Counted from the stretch's first letter, positions 12,301 through 24,667 are shown. The stretch: 64,000 bases of DNA from Sclerotinia nivalis (GCA_029531795.1 JAPEIS010000011.1:682001-746000), one strand, 5' to 3'. Numbers and translations are program-made. The notes: generated by a model not told the origin, from the sequence alone.

Positions 12301-14899
12301 ATGGTTGGTGTTAAGGACAAGATAGCCAGTTTAATTCTGGGCAAGAAGAAGAGTAAGGATGAACCAGAGCCGGAGCCAGAAATTGAGGATGAGTATGAAC
12401 AGAGACCGAGAAGAGAACGAAGAAAACATCGGAGGAGTAGGAGAAATCGGGACAAGCGTTCAAGGGATGAAGACAATGGGGAGCGTGATGGTGGATATGA
12501 TTCGATTTCTCCTCGCAGACATCGACATCGAGATAGCAAAGATCGCGAAGATGACGAAAATCCTCGAAGACATCATTCCGTCAAATTAAGTACCTCGACC
12601 TCCCGTTCACCACATACAGATCATCGACATCGCGCAGATGATGAATCTCATTCTGCGTCTCCGAAAAGACATCCTTCGATTAAGCCAAGCACTTCTACCT
12701 CTCTTTCACCCCATCATGCGAGACCTAGTACAGGCAGATCATCGAAATATACAGAAGAAGGTGTAAGAGCGCCTAAGGTTAAACCATCGATGGAGTGGCC
12801 ACCCGCTGGTCACTCGCACGATGATGAATTGTCACAAGGGAAAGCGATGCAATTGATTGCTACCGGAGTACCTGTTTTCAAAGGAACGATGGAATCGATC
12901 CCACATGCTTCGGATGAATACTTTGCGCTATATGCGACTTGTCATGGAAATGGAGGAGCTGGAAGTGATCGTGCGGAAATTTTTAGTAGGGCATATCTGG
13001 CGGATTCTATGCGATTACAAGGACCTGGTGAAGCAAATCGACCATGGGAGACTCTTGAACAACCAAGTATGGCCTTTGCTTATGGCACATTGAGAGGCAC
13101 GATTACGTTGAATCACTGGTGTAGCATTAATGGCAATCCCCATGCCCCTATTGAGCTTCGAGACTCAGGTGTTCAAACGTTGAGAGATGTGGATCTGCAA
13201 ATCATATTAGATCGATTGATATATTTGGAAGGTGGAATCGATGATGAAAATGAGGATATGCTGTATAAGAGTTTATACAAAATCTTACTTAAGGACCTCG
13301 ACAAATCATTCATCGCTAAAAAGGGGATGGAGAAACAAATTGCGGATTTAATAATTGCGTTATCGAGACGTGAATGGATCGATTTTAGTCAACCTAAAAA
13401 TCATGTTGTGGCTAAATTCTTTGTTGATGGGGCATATTCTGATCATGGAAGATATCGAGCCTTTTTTCATCAACTGTTGTTGAGCATGGAATTGGAATTG
13501 AGGATTCAATCGAAGCATCATTCGGAAGAAGCAAAGGAGAGATTGCTAGCACAATTACCGCCATGGATCTCTTGGGATCTAGCTGTTGCGAAGAAGTGGA
13601 GAGAATGTATGACTATTGAGAAGTATAAGACTAGCGATGCTCTTCAGCAGAGTAAGTTTTTCACATACTATAAGTAGTACATGAGGAATAGAAGCTGATA
13701 TCAAAATAGTTAAGTTTCGCCTTCTCAAAAAGAGATCACAAGTTAAAGCTCTACGCAAATTCTCAAGAGCTATGAAGTGGCCTAATTTAATCATGGTAGA
13801 TGAATCTCTAAAAGAGCTAGATCCAGATGCTTCACCTCTCGAAGATCGTTCTGCAGATGCTATGTCTTATTGTACTGGCTTAATCTTACCAGGACCAACT
13901 CAACCATGGCTTCTCATGAATACCTTAATTGACTGCGATGAAGATGGAGGTGCTGATCTTGGTGGCCTCACACATATGCATCCCAATTCTGGCTTCCAGT
14001 ATAGAGGTAGTACGTATTGGGCATCTACTTGCATCGTTGGTAAAGTTCTCGCTCCTACTTGTCAGGAGATTGCCGGCTGGATTGGTCCGGCTCTCGCGTC
14101 TGTGGATATCGAACGCATTCAAGTACTGCGAATTCGTCAACGTATGTCTCCTCAAATCATCACCAAAACCGACGTCCTAAGCATGAGAGTTCGATCTGAT
14201 CCTCTTGGTCCTCCCGATCCAAACGATCCTGTTTATCCCGTGAGCGAATTTGTACTACCCAAGCTAGACTTGGAATCGCCACCTATAGACAACATCCGCA
14301 TCGAAAAATTAGCATTCGACGTAGCGAAACCAAACCAACAGCTTGACGGTGGCTCCCCAAAGAGAAGTAGCGAGATGGGAAAGAGACCACCTACTTATGA
14401 TGCGTGTGTGGTTTTTGCTAGGAAAGGACAATCGCATTGGTTGAGATTAGCTCATGATGTTTCGTTCATCACGGCGTATCCTTGTTCTAATGGTCCACAT
14501 GTTCTCTTCTTCGACTACGTCTATAAAATCGCGCGCTTGAACCAATTACTCGATATACATAATTGGGCAGGAGTCGGCGGCGCCAATCTAAACGAAGATT
14601 TACAATTGGGTTGGGCGCCGCAACCGGAGGAATTAGGTATTCAGGGTTCGTGGGAAGAAGGTTATGATATGGAGGGAGCACAATGGAAATTCAATCAACT
14701 TATGGAGGGGGTGGATAAGGATACGGTGTTGGTGATTGAGGCGTGGGGCGTGGAGGATAATGAGTGTATGGCTAGGGCGTGGTGTAGTCATTGGGGATTG
14801 AATGCTGTGGTGGCGGTGGTGGGGAGGAGTTGTTTGGCTTGCGCGGTTAGGGAGGCGTATGCGGCGGCGGTTAATGTGGTTATTTTTGTGGGGGGTTAG
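12301..14899 (+). CDS. Conserved-type hypothetical protein with basic low-complexity N-terminus
   Basis: Exons 12301-13651 and 13710-14899 (58-bp intron; phase 1) give 846 residues. The intron is inferred because frame 1 stops at 13677 and the next frame continues in phase with dense coding to 14899. Residues 1-170 are highly charged (RRERRKHRRSRRNRDKRSR and similar RS/KR stretches, two related STSTSxSPH segments), probably disordered. The remainder looks globular, with Trp- and Cys-containing stretches (GSTYWASTCIVGKVLAPTCQ, AGWIGPALASVDIERI, WGVEDNECMARAWCSHWGL). The C-terminus is Gly/Val/Ala-rich (VVAVVGRSCLACAVREAYA). I do not recognise a family or catalytic motif. ATG 12301 is preferred because the frame upstream has no other ATG. 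The final 200 bp are unusually G-rich on the coding strand compared with the rest of the gene. Confidence 0.8.
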
Positions 14900-15589
14900 G
14901 GTGGGGGTAGTTTGGAATGATTTGTGGGGACGGGGTTTGTATTGAGGGAGGGGTAAGGATGGATGGGGAATGGGAGATTGGAAGGATAGAACATTGGGAT
15001 TCAAGCTGTATCATACATTAAGGAGTTGTCATCGGGAATAATGGGATGGGATGGGATGGGAGGGGATAGGAGGGAACTTTCCATTAGGTATGATGTGTTC
15101 GGGCATCTAGTGGGTGTAATCGGTTTCGGTGGAGCAATATACCAGGATTTTTTTGTTATTTGGGGGTTGGGGGCTTTGGGAGTGCGGTGGGATGGGATGA
15201 AGGTGGGATGTATTTCATGCTATGAGAATGAGGATGAGGATGAGAATGAGAATGAGATGAGATGAGATGATGATTTGATGATATGGTAGTTAAAATGAAT
15301 CAACGAATCAATGAATCAATGAACCAATGAAATCAATGAATCAATGAGTACCTATCCAATCATATACGATAAATATGAAATCATATACTAGGTATGTATA
15401 CAGGCTCAGTCAGAGCTTAAGCAAAAAAAAAACGTTTATTTCACTTTATTTATATACATACCTACTCAGACCTTCAAAAAACCCCTCTATATAAACCCAT
15501 CCAAAACCCCATCTCTTTCCTCTCCCTTTACTAATATCCTCAATCCCCAAATCCACCAACAAACTCAAATTTCAAATCCACAAATACCC
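14900..15589. repeat. Intergenic region with simple-sequence repeats
   Basis: The gap between two convergent genes is repeat-rich: G-rich DNA 14900-15210 including GGGAT repeats (15043-15065), GAATGA/GATGAGA purine repeats about 15221-15275, and six or more imperfect AATCAATG units about 15296-15350. A nine-A run lies at 15424. No gene seen. Confidence 0.8.
15043..15065 (+). repeat. (GGGAT)n tract, G-quadruplex-capable
   Basis: Five G runs of at least three separated by one or two bases (GGGAT x3, GGGA, GGGG), 144 bp beyond the stop of the preceding gene. Fits the G-quadruplex pattern. An identical 23-bp tract occurs at 26852-26874. Confidence 0.8.
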
Positions 15590-18500
15590 TCAAGGTAAAC
15601 ATTGACCTATTTAATCCAACGCATTAGTACCTGATCCAAAATCATAAAGTTCCAAACCAAAATCAAAACTAAAACCAAAAGCACAACTAAAAGCGAGAAA
15701 ATTCCAAACCTGAACCAAAGGGAAAAATCCAAAGGGAAAAACTTACTATAATAAGCATTAGTAAATTTACAAGTTCCAGTCGCGCAGATACTCGGCCCTG
15801 TGTATCCGATTCCGGCGCATTGTCCGTATAGGGTTTGGGTTGGACCTGTTGGACCTGTTGGACCTGTTGGGGTTGTTGCGCTCGTAGTAGTAGTCGAGCT
15901 GGTTGATGGGGGAGTTGGGGTTGGAGTTGTTGTTTTGCTGGAACTTGATGTTGGGGTTGGAGTTGGAGTTGTAGGTACAGATGTAGAAGGTGAGGATGTA
16001 CTCGTACTCGTACTTGACCCTCCACTACTACCCGTACTAGAAAGCATCCCCGACAATCGTAGATCCCTACTACTAGCCCCCACCCAAACATTAAAAGATC
16101 CCGCGGGTAAAATCCACCCCTGAGAAACCGCATCCCAATAACTCAAATCTTTTCTCCTCAACTCAAACGTCACACTATTCTTCGCACCCGCGGCCAAAGT
16201 AATTTTCTTAAACCCACGAAGTTGCTTGGGTGGCGTACCGGGTACCGAGTTTGGGAATCCAATATACAATTGTGCTGTTTCAGCAGCGGGGACGCTGCCG
16301 TTATTTGTGATTGTGATGGAAATCGTAGCGATGATATCGAAGAGATTTGATTTTCCACCTGGAAGAAGCGCACTATTTCCAGGCGAGGAAGATATCGATG
16401 AGAGAACCAGGTTCGAATATGAGAAAGTGGAATAACTCAATCCATAACCAAATTCGTAACGTGGAGTAAGACCAGCTTGATCAAGATGTCTATAATCGAT
16501 AAACAAACCCTCGGAATAATCATCATCACCATTCGCAATAGCCGTTCCATAATCGGCTTGGGATTTTGCGATGGTGTAGGGGAGTTTGCCGCTGGGTGAT
16601 ACGGATCCGTAGAGAATGTCTACGAGGGCGTTGCCGGATTCTTGACCGGGGAGTCCGGCCCAGATTATCGCGACGACGTTGGGAAGAGCGAGGATGGACT
16701 CGAGGATTAGGGGGCCCACGCTGTGGATTACGACGATGGTGTTTTTGTTGACGGCGGCGACGGCGGAGACGAGTGAGTTGCCGTTGTGCCACGGGTCTAG
16801 ATTGATGCGGTCGCCTGCTGCTCCTTCGACCTGTTTTCAATTAGGGTTGGGGAAAGGGTATGCGTTTGGTGTGGGGGGCTTACAGTAATATATCCTTCTC
16901 CCGAATCGGAATTGATGAATACGATAGCTGCTGCGGCGGCACTGGCTACTGATGCTCCGGTTGATGTGGAATCTGTATTTGAGAGGGTCACGGTTGTGCC
17001 GTCTGCGGCAGCTTGGGCTTTAATCGCATCATATGGTGCAACTAGATATGAGAAATCAGCTGTGCCTGAACCCCATCCCTATGAATATTTAGCTTCTCGG
17101 CTCGAATCACCAGTACGAATCAATACAACGCAGACACAACATACCATAGCCAACGTCCCCGTATCACATCCCCTATCCGTACATGAATTTGCACCCGCCG
17201 GATTCACAATAGCATCTTGACCTATTATCGCCAAACTAGCGAGTTTCTTAAGCGGCAACGCATTATTAGTATTTTTCAAAAGAACAATTCCATCACGAGC
17301 AATAGCTCGAGCAACAGTGTTATGGTTTGAAGAAACATTTGGACCGCCAACACCGCCATTCCAGGAACTCCAACCAGTTACCACGGGGTAATTTGTGTCT
17401 TGACCGAGAAAATACCATGCGGCGAGGATACGGAGGGCCATGTCGTCGAGACGGGTTTGGGGGACTGTGCCGCTGGTGATTGTTAGCTGGGGTTGTGGAT
17501 ATGTATGTATTGTTTAGGGAACTTACGCATTTACGGCATTGAGAAGATTGTTTCCCCAGAGAAAATTATTGTCGCCGAAATTATCTCCTGGCATCGCCAT
17601 GTCCATTCCTGCATTCGCACTACCTGTTGTAGTATGCTGCGCGGCCCAATCTATATATACTCGTTAATACTTCTCTGTCTATTGCTGACGTATATCCGTT
17701 GTTTGAGCAAGTACGTACCACTAACAACATAACCTTGAAAATCCAACTCATTTTTTAATAATCCGGTAAGTAAAGCTTGATTCTCACATGCATATGTGCT
17801 GTTGAATCTGTTATATGAACACATTACAGATGCAACGTTTGCTTTTACTGCTTCGGCAAAGGGCCAGAGATATAACTATCATGTATAAGCATTCTCCGAA
17901 ACATGTGAGAGTAGATTTGACTACGGACCTCATGGTTAACTCTATCAGCGATATTTGAACTCATTTTGTCTCGATTCAATTCCTGCTCATTTCCGACTAT
18001 GATATCTAATTAGAAATTGGACAGCGTGGATAGGGATTGACTTACGGTAATGTTTTGCGCATGCTTGAACACCCGCTGCTTGCATGCCTTCGACCGTCTA
18101 TAATGCAATGTCAATCCAGTTTATATCCCCAACGAATTGTTAAAAGGGACAAACATACATTCGCCATACCAACACCAGAAAGATATGGATCATTACTGAA
18201 GCCTTCCCAATTTCTCCCCGCCTATTCCAATTATCAGTATTAATTTCACATAGATGATGCACATAAGCATAAGAGATAACAAGCTACAAACCACAGGAAT
18301 TTTCCCCAAAGGTCCAGCCACTGGACCAAGCTGATTATGAACACCAAGTGCTTTCGCTTCGGCCCCTACCATATAGAATAAGCTTGTATTCATCCACATT
18401 TCTATCTCAATCCCATCAATCATAAAAGGATATCATCATACCTAAAGCATAACCCCTCGCATACATCAAATCTGTATCCCATGTACTGCCCGTAGTTATG

Positions 18501-18893
18501 CCCGCCGGAAACGCCGTTACTTTTTGCGCATATCGAACTCTAATTCAAATCAAATAACATCAACATCATCAATCATCATCAGTTCCTCCAATTTCCATTC
18601 ACATTTCATCCACTGAAAAAATCACGAGCTAAAGTAAAGTTTACATACCCCAAAGGACCATCCTGCAAACAGAATGCCGGCCATCCAATCGAAGGTATAG
18701 CAGCAGTGTTCCCAACACAAGGCCCCTTTTCCCATCCAACACCCGTAACTAGCGTAACTTTATTCACATTTGTGAGTTTTGCCAGAGCCGTTTTAGCCTT
18801 GGTATAAGCGGCAGCCCAATCTCCATCGCCAGCTGCAGCTGCAGCGCGGATTGGAGTTGCTAGAACTAGCAGGACGAGAGAAAGAACTTGCAT
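15590..18893 (-). CDS. Secreted GH3 beta-glucosidase with C-terminal CBM1
   Basis: Twelve exons, minus strand: 18649-18893, 18442-18539, 18292-18365, 18159-18221, 18046-18097, 17929-17996, 17719-17875, 17527-17650, 17145-17472, 16884-17078, 15747-16830, 15590-15606, giving 834 residues. A signal peptide ([17 protein letters not shown]) precedes a GH3 N-terminal barrel ([27 protein letters not shown], nucleophile Asp253 in VVSDWAAQH), the GH3 C-terminal domain ([26 protein letters not shown]) and an FN3-like domain ([12 protein letters not shown]). A Ser/Thr/Pro linker with GPT repeats leads to a fungal cellulose-binding module ([20 protein letters not shown]...NAYYSQCLP). It hydrolyses cellobiose and short cello-oligosaccharides outside the cell. 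All splice junctions keep frame. The Asp253 codon is split by an intron; the intron 17876-17928 has a weak donor (GTCCGT). The last 17-nt exon supplies the final Gln-Cys of the CBM1. Confidence 0.92.
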
Positions 18894-19572
18894 CTTTGTA
18901 ACGAAAATCAACATGCAAAGGAGGACAAATTTGTGAGAAAGAATGGTCAACGTAAGGAACAGTTTATTGTTGATATATACTCACGCTCACACTCAACTTT
19001 AACATGTGGAATCGGCATTTCGGGGTCATCGCGGAACAGCGGATCATGCAATTTGGCTGGGTAATTTGAGTCGCTGATGAACCCGTGGTGCCTCATCGAT
19101 CTACAGTGGGTAGTCAAGGCTCCACGTGCCAGGTGACCCAACTCATCTGTGGCATTCAATAGCCGGAAACATGAAGACTACCCAGTATACTGTACCTCTA
19201 GCAATAGTCTCGACATTGAGTATAGAATCTGATTGTTGTACCTATTACAGGACATGTAATCACTTGACCCCGCAAAATGCAATTTAGATACATGAGGTAG
19301 TTAGATGGGGCTGTTAATTTATATGAGCTGGGTATGCGCCGCCAAGTACAGTATTTGACTTTAGCATAAACTCCCCATAAACCACCACATTGCTCCCGGT
19401 CCGAATCCCCGTTCGGTACTTGAGAGGCCGGATCTGGTTAACACTGTTCTTTCTTTTGTGTATCACTGGGCTTCTTGAGAAAATTGGTGTTGAACCTGTG
19501 GGCAAGAATTTTCCTGGAAATATTATGTGCCGAGTCTTGGTATCATACATGTTGGCTTACAGATAAATTGTC
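18894..19572. other. Intergenic region, beta-glucosidase promoter
   Basis: 0.68 kb between two minus-strand genes: promoter of the beta-glucosidase and 3' region of the dioxygenase. Upstream in-frame ATGs at 18914 and 18950 would only lengthen the signal peptide. No named site recognised. Confidence 0.6.
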
Positions 19573-21147
19573 TCATTTCGCGTCGACATCGTATAAAACG
19601 TCTGTCCGAATGACGTACTTTGCTGATGCCTTGGAGCCCCTTTTCACACCGGTGCCTTCATGAAGTAAACTTCCTTCGGTTTCACCGTGTGGAAACATTG
19701 CTACACTACCTTGAATTGGCTTTATTGAATATGCATTCATGCTACCTTCTTTCGCGCTGGGCAGAAAATAGGTTGTCTCGCCAGCGTCAAACTCATCATT
19801 CAGATATATCAAAAATGTGAATAAAGAGGACTGTTTTGCTTCCACTGGAGAAGAATCGTATATGTATTTATCGTTCGTGGGGTCAATTCCAGACGGCGGC
19901 CAAGCGCCGTCTATAAAGATTACTTTTTAGCAAGATGGAACCAATGGGAAAGGAGGATTACTCACCAATATGGGCACGATATTCCGCACCAGGAACGTAG
20001 CGGTAAACGCGAAATCTTCTGTTCAGACCTCTCACTTGTTTCCCATTGACTTGTGTTGGAACAAATTCTTTAACTCTGTTCCATACTCCATCGCAGAAAG
20101 CATTATCCGCAACCCAATAGAAATTATGAGCCAAGATACTGTTCTCTTCACCTTCTGCACGTATTGGGGCATCCGGTGTAAATCCCACGGTCTCGCCTGC
20201 TGCAATGATTCGAATACATTCTTCTGGACTCAATACGTCCTTGAGCAAATGTAGATTCGGTACAACGGGATGTGTGTGGTGAGTCGTGTTGGGAGGGCTA
20301 TCAGAAAAAGCAATGGCATTGTCCTGAGATGCCCAAAGGATCGCCGGATGGAGATTTGCTGGCTTACGGTCCAAACCTGGAGTTGTTTCAATGACGCGGA
20401 ACTTGGATTTGATGTCTTTGGGTAAAGAATTGAGTATGCTTCCGTCCAAAACCGAATCATAGACTTGCTTGCGCGGTATCGTATCATCCCTCAAATTCCA
20501 TGCCTTTCTTGGTACTATGGGACCATTTAGAGCCATTCCATCCTCAATAGAATAATCTACCGGGCCAGTGACTCGAAGTATTGCATCTAACACAACCAGC
20601 AATTGCTCCTCTCTTGCCGTTCTCTTTGCTCCACTGTCCTCTAGTTGTTCCGCTAAACCACTAACAACGTCTAAATCTCGAACCCATCGGCAGAGCGCAC
20701 CTAATTTAGGCTTCTGCTCTCGAATTCGCATCTCCGCGAGTAATATTCTAGCTTCGGTATACCCTTCATCCGCCAGAGCACCGCTGATACGCGCCGTAGG
20801 GTTTGTGTCGACTACACCATAATTAGTGTTCGCCATTACGTCTGCGAGATGATAGATAGCATACTAGACGCATTGAATCCTGTTGTGCAAGCATTTCGAA
20901 AGTCGAAAACCGCAGTTCGTAATTCCTTACATGCCTTCGATTTTATAAGAGCAGGATTCTGTGCCAATGTGCTGAGCGTGTCCACGGATATTTCGATATC
21001 TTCTTCGGCGATTAAAAGATCATGGAGGGTTTTGGGCTCAGTCGAAAGTTCTGGAGGTGGAGTAATAATACTTGTAGTCTTCACCTTCTTGATGTTTTGC
21101 TCTGTAGGGAGACTTTGCTGCTTTCTCTTTCCCTTTGACTTAGCCAT
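19573..21147 (-). CDS. 2-oxoglutarate/Fe(II)-dependent dioxygenase, prolyl 4-hydroxylase-like
   Basis: Exons 20865-21147, 19966-20811 and 19573-19910 (introns 53 and 55 bp) give 488 residues. The N-terminus is basic (MAKSKGKRKQQ, KKVKTT), perhaps a nuclear signal; residues 35-150 are helical with LALxE-type charged repeats; the C-terminal 2OG-Fe(II) domain has FRVYRYVPGAEYRAHIDG, whose HID (H375-x-D377) is the iron HxD motif, then FLIYLNDEFDAGETTYF, the distal His in LLHEGTGVKRGSK and KYVIRTDVLY, whose Arg should hold 2-oxoglutarate. The Asp377 codon is split by the second intron, so the active site only appears after splicing. The first intron is needed because an ATG downstream of it (20836) otherwise looks like the start; splicing restores one frame across it. 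Substrate unknown. Confidence 0.88.
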
Positions 21148-22226
21148 TGAAGAATAAAGTGTCTGTTGATTGGGGAAACTCAATTGTATGCTCGTTTCAT
21201 AGGATGCGGAGTTATATACAACTTTCTATGATTATAAAATCGATTGATATGAGGTTATTGCCAGGGCGGTGAAGGTTCTTCTCTCCAACCCCACTCCCCG
21301 CATAAAATTTCCAACCATTGGGGATCTTGATTTTGATAGAGCCTTCTTTACATCTCTAGATGAGATGGCATGTGTCTGTTTCCATGCAAAATCCGAGGAC
21401 CTCAAACATGAGCCTCGACGCCCACGATGATTTCCTACCTAAACAAGATCCTCATGTTTCAATTTTCTTCACAAGATAAGATAGATGCAAGTGAAAAGGA
21501 CGGGACAAGCTATGTCTTCGTTTAGTTGTCTCTGATCTTGGATGGATGGTCCTGCCACTTACTCAAATCCAGATCATGAGTCTAATTGGAGAGTCTAAAT
21601 TTGTCGATTGTCTAGGTCATGGGTGTCCTCCACGGATATAGGTATTCGTGTTTCAATTCTGCGCGACGTTACTTCTTGAGATACCCCATTACCATGTCGC
21701 CCTAGTTTTTTTTCGTTCAAGCTGGAAGCGACTAGGTATTGCAGGTGTACACTCGTAGCAACATCATAATCTCTTGCCAGCCTTTGCGGGTGATTCTAGT
21801 GTCATCAATTATCTTCAATTTATATCTGAGTAAGGGGTCTTTCGTCTCCAAACTACATGAATATCCCCAATTTTGGGACAAACACAGCATATCAGGTATT
21901 TATTATCCAAACCAATGATTGTACAGACAATTTCGCAAGAGTAAGCTGGAACTTGGTAGTGCAGCCATTCCGGTGGCCATTTTGACGATTCAACGAATTA
22001 ATTGAGCAAGCTGGTACACCATGTGGTATGCAAGCAGCATGCAAGGAGTAAGATTTGGCGATTATGGCCTGCCATCCGATAAGCCCTTCGAGGTACTGCC
22101 TACCAAGGATTATTCGAGATACATATACATGCATAAAGATTCCACCATTTGCATCTGCAATTGGAAGTGCAAAGACAGTTTTTTTCAGCTGACCTTTCTC
22201 TCATTGACTTTTCTCCAGCAAAGACC
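21148..22226. other. Divergent promoter region
   Basis: 1.08 kb between the divergent dioxygenase and pathogen-related genes. Holds both promoters. No additional ORF with coding character. Confidence 0.6.
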
Positions 22227-23197
22227 ATGAATTCCGCACACACAGAAGCAGCACCAGCGGATACGACCGCGGCTTTACCAGATTATCTCCTCGATCCCAA
22301 TGCAGTAATGAAGGATCTTGATGCCAAATGGCGATATAATCAGCCACCAGACTACACAAACACAAGAAAAGTCTGGGCACAAAGTATGTAACAGTCGCAG
22401 CCAAATCCGCACCCAAAGACTCTGCTCAATCTGTCGAATGAAAAGAGAACATATTTTAACCTCATCTGACAGCCAAAACCCAAAACCACACGGCTGCATC
22501 CCTACCCTCTCTCGTCGAAAACCTCGTCAAGAACTGGGAAGTAGAAGCCTCCTTCAAAACTGACATTTCCGACTGGCGCACCATCGACCACCCCAATTTC
22601 ACCTTCTCCATCAATGGTTCTGCCCCCGTTACAGGCGAATACATATTGAAAGTGGGCACTTACAATGCTATTCTCACAGCCAATGAATACTATTCCCCCG
22701 AGAAATCGGACTTTTCAAGTAGTCACAAGACGTTTAAAAGGATGATGCCGACTTTTGCATGGGAGGTACTGGAAGTATATAGTGGACCGCCAACTGTTAG
22801 TTTTAAATGGAGACATTGGGGTGTTATGAAGAATGATTATGTAGGGATTAATGAGTACGTTCCCTCCTTTCTTCCTCATAGCCTCACACTAACCGCTATT
22901 AGCAAAGGCGAAAAGGTGACCATACCCGCACACGGCGGAGCAATCGATATTCAAGGCATCGCAATAGCCAAAGTCGATGCGGCAGTGCGCCTCCAAGCTG
23001 TAGAGATCTTCTACGATCCCCTCGAAATGTTCCGCCAGATTGCAAAGAAAAGCGACGTCAAGAAAACGAAATTGTCTACTGAGAGTGAGGACGATTTAAC
23101 AACATTGTTACATGGGGACGGGTATGCGGCCGAAAAGCCAGAGGCTGGCGTGCCCTCTACAGGTTGCCCGTTTATGCCAGCAGAGAATAAGGAATAG
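22227..23197 (+). CDS. SnoaL-like (NTF2 fold) pathogen-related protein
   Basis: Exons 22227-22383, 22473-22854 and 22903-23197 (introns 89 and 48 bp) encode 277 residues. It matches the fungal and plant 'pathogen-related' protein family with a SnoaL-like NTF2 fold: LPDYLLDPNAVMKD, KVWAQTKTQNHTAASL, LVENLVKNWEVEASFK, WRTIDHPNFTFSING, FAWEVLEVYSGPPTVSFKWR, HWGVMKNDYVGIN, HGGAIDIQGIAIAKVD and FYDPLEMFRQI, with a C-terminal CPF motif. No signal peptide, so probably cytosolic. The biochemical role is not established; relatives are stress- or pathogen-induced in plants and common in ascomycetes. ATG 22227 is the first that gives the conserved start; further upstream codons in this frame are not supported by similarity. 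Confidence 0.88.
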
Positions 23198-24667
23198 GGT
23201 TGGAAATAGGAACTATGATGCATATTTTCTTTTGTTGAGAGTGCCGAGGGCCACTTTATGATATGTCATTCTTTACATTTCAAGGCGAGTGATGTAAAAG
23301 ACTTGAATATAAATTTAGTTAGCTCAACGCTCTACTTAGTGGTAGAATATCTTCTTCCTTTCACCTCACTCCTGCGATGATTTTCAAAAGACCAGTCTGG
23401 TGGTGATGGCCTCTCTTTCATAGGAATGATGAAGGTGGTTCCCGGCAAAGCTCAGTCAAACATTTGACAGCCGTCTTGGGTATTCATGGTTTGATTAGAT
23501 GACGTACGTTGTCCACAAATCACTCGATGGATATCCCCAGTTCCAGACTTTACGGGTTGGGCCTTTGCTGATTCGCCACAGTTGGAAAGAAAGGACTGTA
23601 TCTACCTACCTTGTTAAATTTTAGCACTAGAACTTTAAGCTTGAACTGGACCTAAGACGGTTATCTACATTTTGTATACAGCAATGATAAATAGGCAATT
23701 CTTTTCATCTACCAGGCTAGCAATCGAGGTACAGTTCTAGAAAGAGATTCTAGAGAGTCCAGTGAATTGGGTGTAGTCCGAGCACAAAAGCTTGTGGGTG
23801 TTTGGAAGAAGTCTTGATAGGGCTGGATATTTTTAACCACAGACTAGCCGGCATTTGGATCTAAAGTATAATAATGTATTTGAAATTAGCTGAAGGGAGA
23901 TTCGCATGAACTAACTTATTGAAACGATTATATATGAAACGATTCTATGCTTTTCCGCCAAGACTCCAGTAGAGTACGGGCGGCCTAGCTTCACATTTGT
24001 CGAAGAGGATAGGCAGAAATATTCCGCGCAACTTGTAGCTTCACTTTATTCGTTGGATCTAATTGATTTTTATTGAAAGATATACTAATGTTCACCTCAA
24101 GAAAGCATCAAATTCTATGTCTCTGCTTCTCGCACTGTCGCAGACTCGCAATATGATAGGAAGTCCGTGCTCTTGTTTTGTCTTTTTGGGACTTTGTAAC
24201 CATTGTTTCATTTACCAAGCTTCTTCAAGTTCTCAAGTCGATTTGTTTTATCCTATTTTATTCACTGGGAGTTCTGTAACTTTGCAGCCGTGCCCCCATA
24301 TAACAATCTAACCCACTGAATCGTTCGAATGGAAGGAAAGCTCAAAATGTTACATCAAGATACTGTTTCCATTGCTAATACTAAGAGACTCGCTAGTGCT
24401 GGTAGGAAATACCACCGCATCCCTGATAATTTTTCTTTTAAAGGAGACTTCCGCAAGCCACTCCTCATGTAGATTAACATCAGGAAAAATTGAAACAAGG
24501 GAGTGGGAACTTTTTGTGAGATTTTCTTAGTAGAACTTAAAATCTCGGAATGAACACATTGATATAGGCATGGGAACTCGAGACTTGAGACTTTCAAGGG
24601 CTGGCTCTCTTCGTAATTCTTATTGTTATTATTTGTATACGTACACATATGAGTGCAAATACTATCA
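23198..24667. other. Intergenic region
   Basis: 1.47 kb without a credible gene. AT-rich; an imperfect direct repeat (GAAACGATTATATAT / GAAACGATTCTATG) lies near 23920-23950. Nothing else recognised. Confidence 0.6.

Noticed and set aside
14633..15004. Minus-strand 123-codon His/Pro-rich ORF
   Set aside because: Antisense of the G-rich 3' end of the preceding gene; composition only.
15607..15740. Other 3' splice sites for the last beta-glucosidase intron (after CAG near 15615 and 15717)
   Set aside because: They keep frame or stop early but do not supply the final Gln-Cys of CBM1; only the AG at 15607-15608 does.
15800..16123. Val/Gly-rich ORF opposite the beta-glucosidase linker
   Set aside because: Reverse complement of the Ser/Thr/Pro linker repeats.
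20837..20864. A 23-nt intron joining the two dioxygenase ORFs
   Set aside because: Too short for fungal splicing; a 53-bp intron (20812-20864) with a proper acceptor solves the same frame problem.
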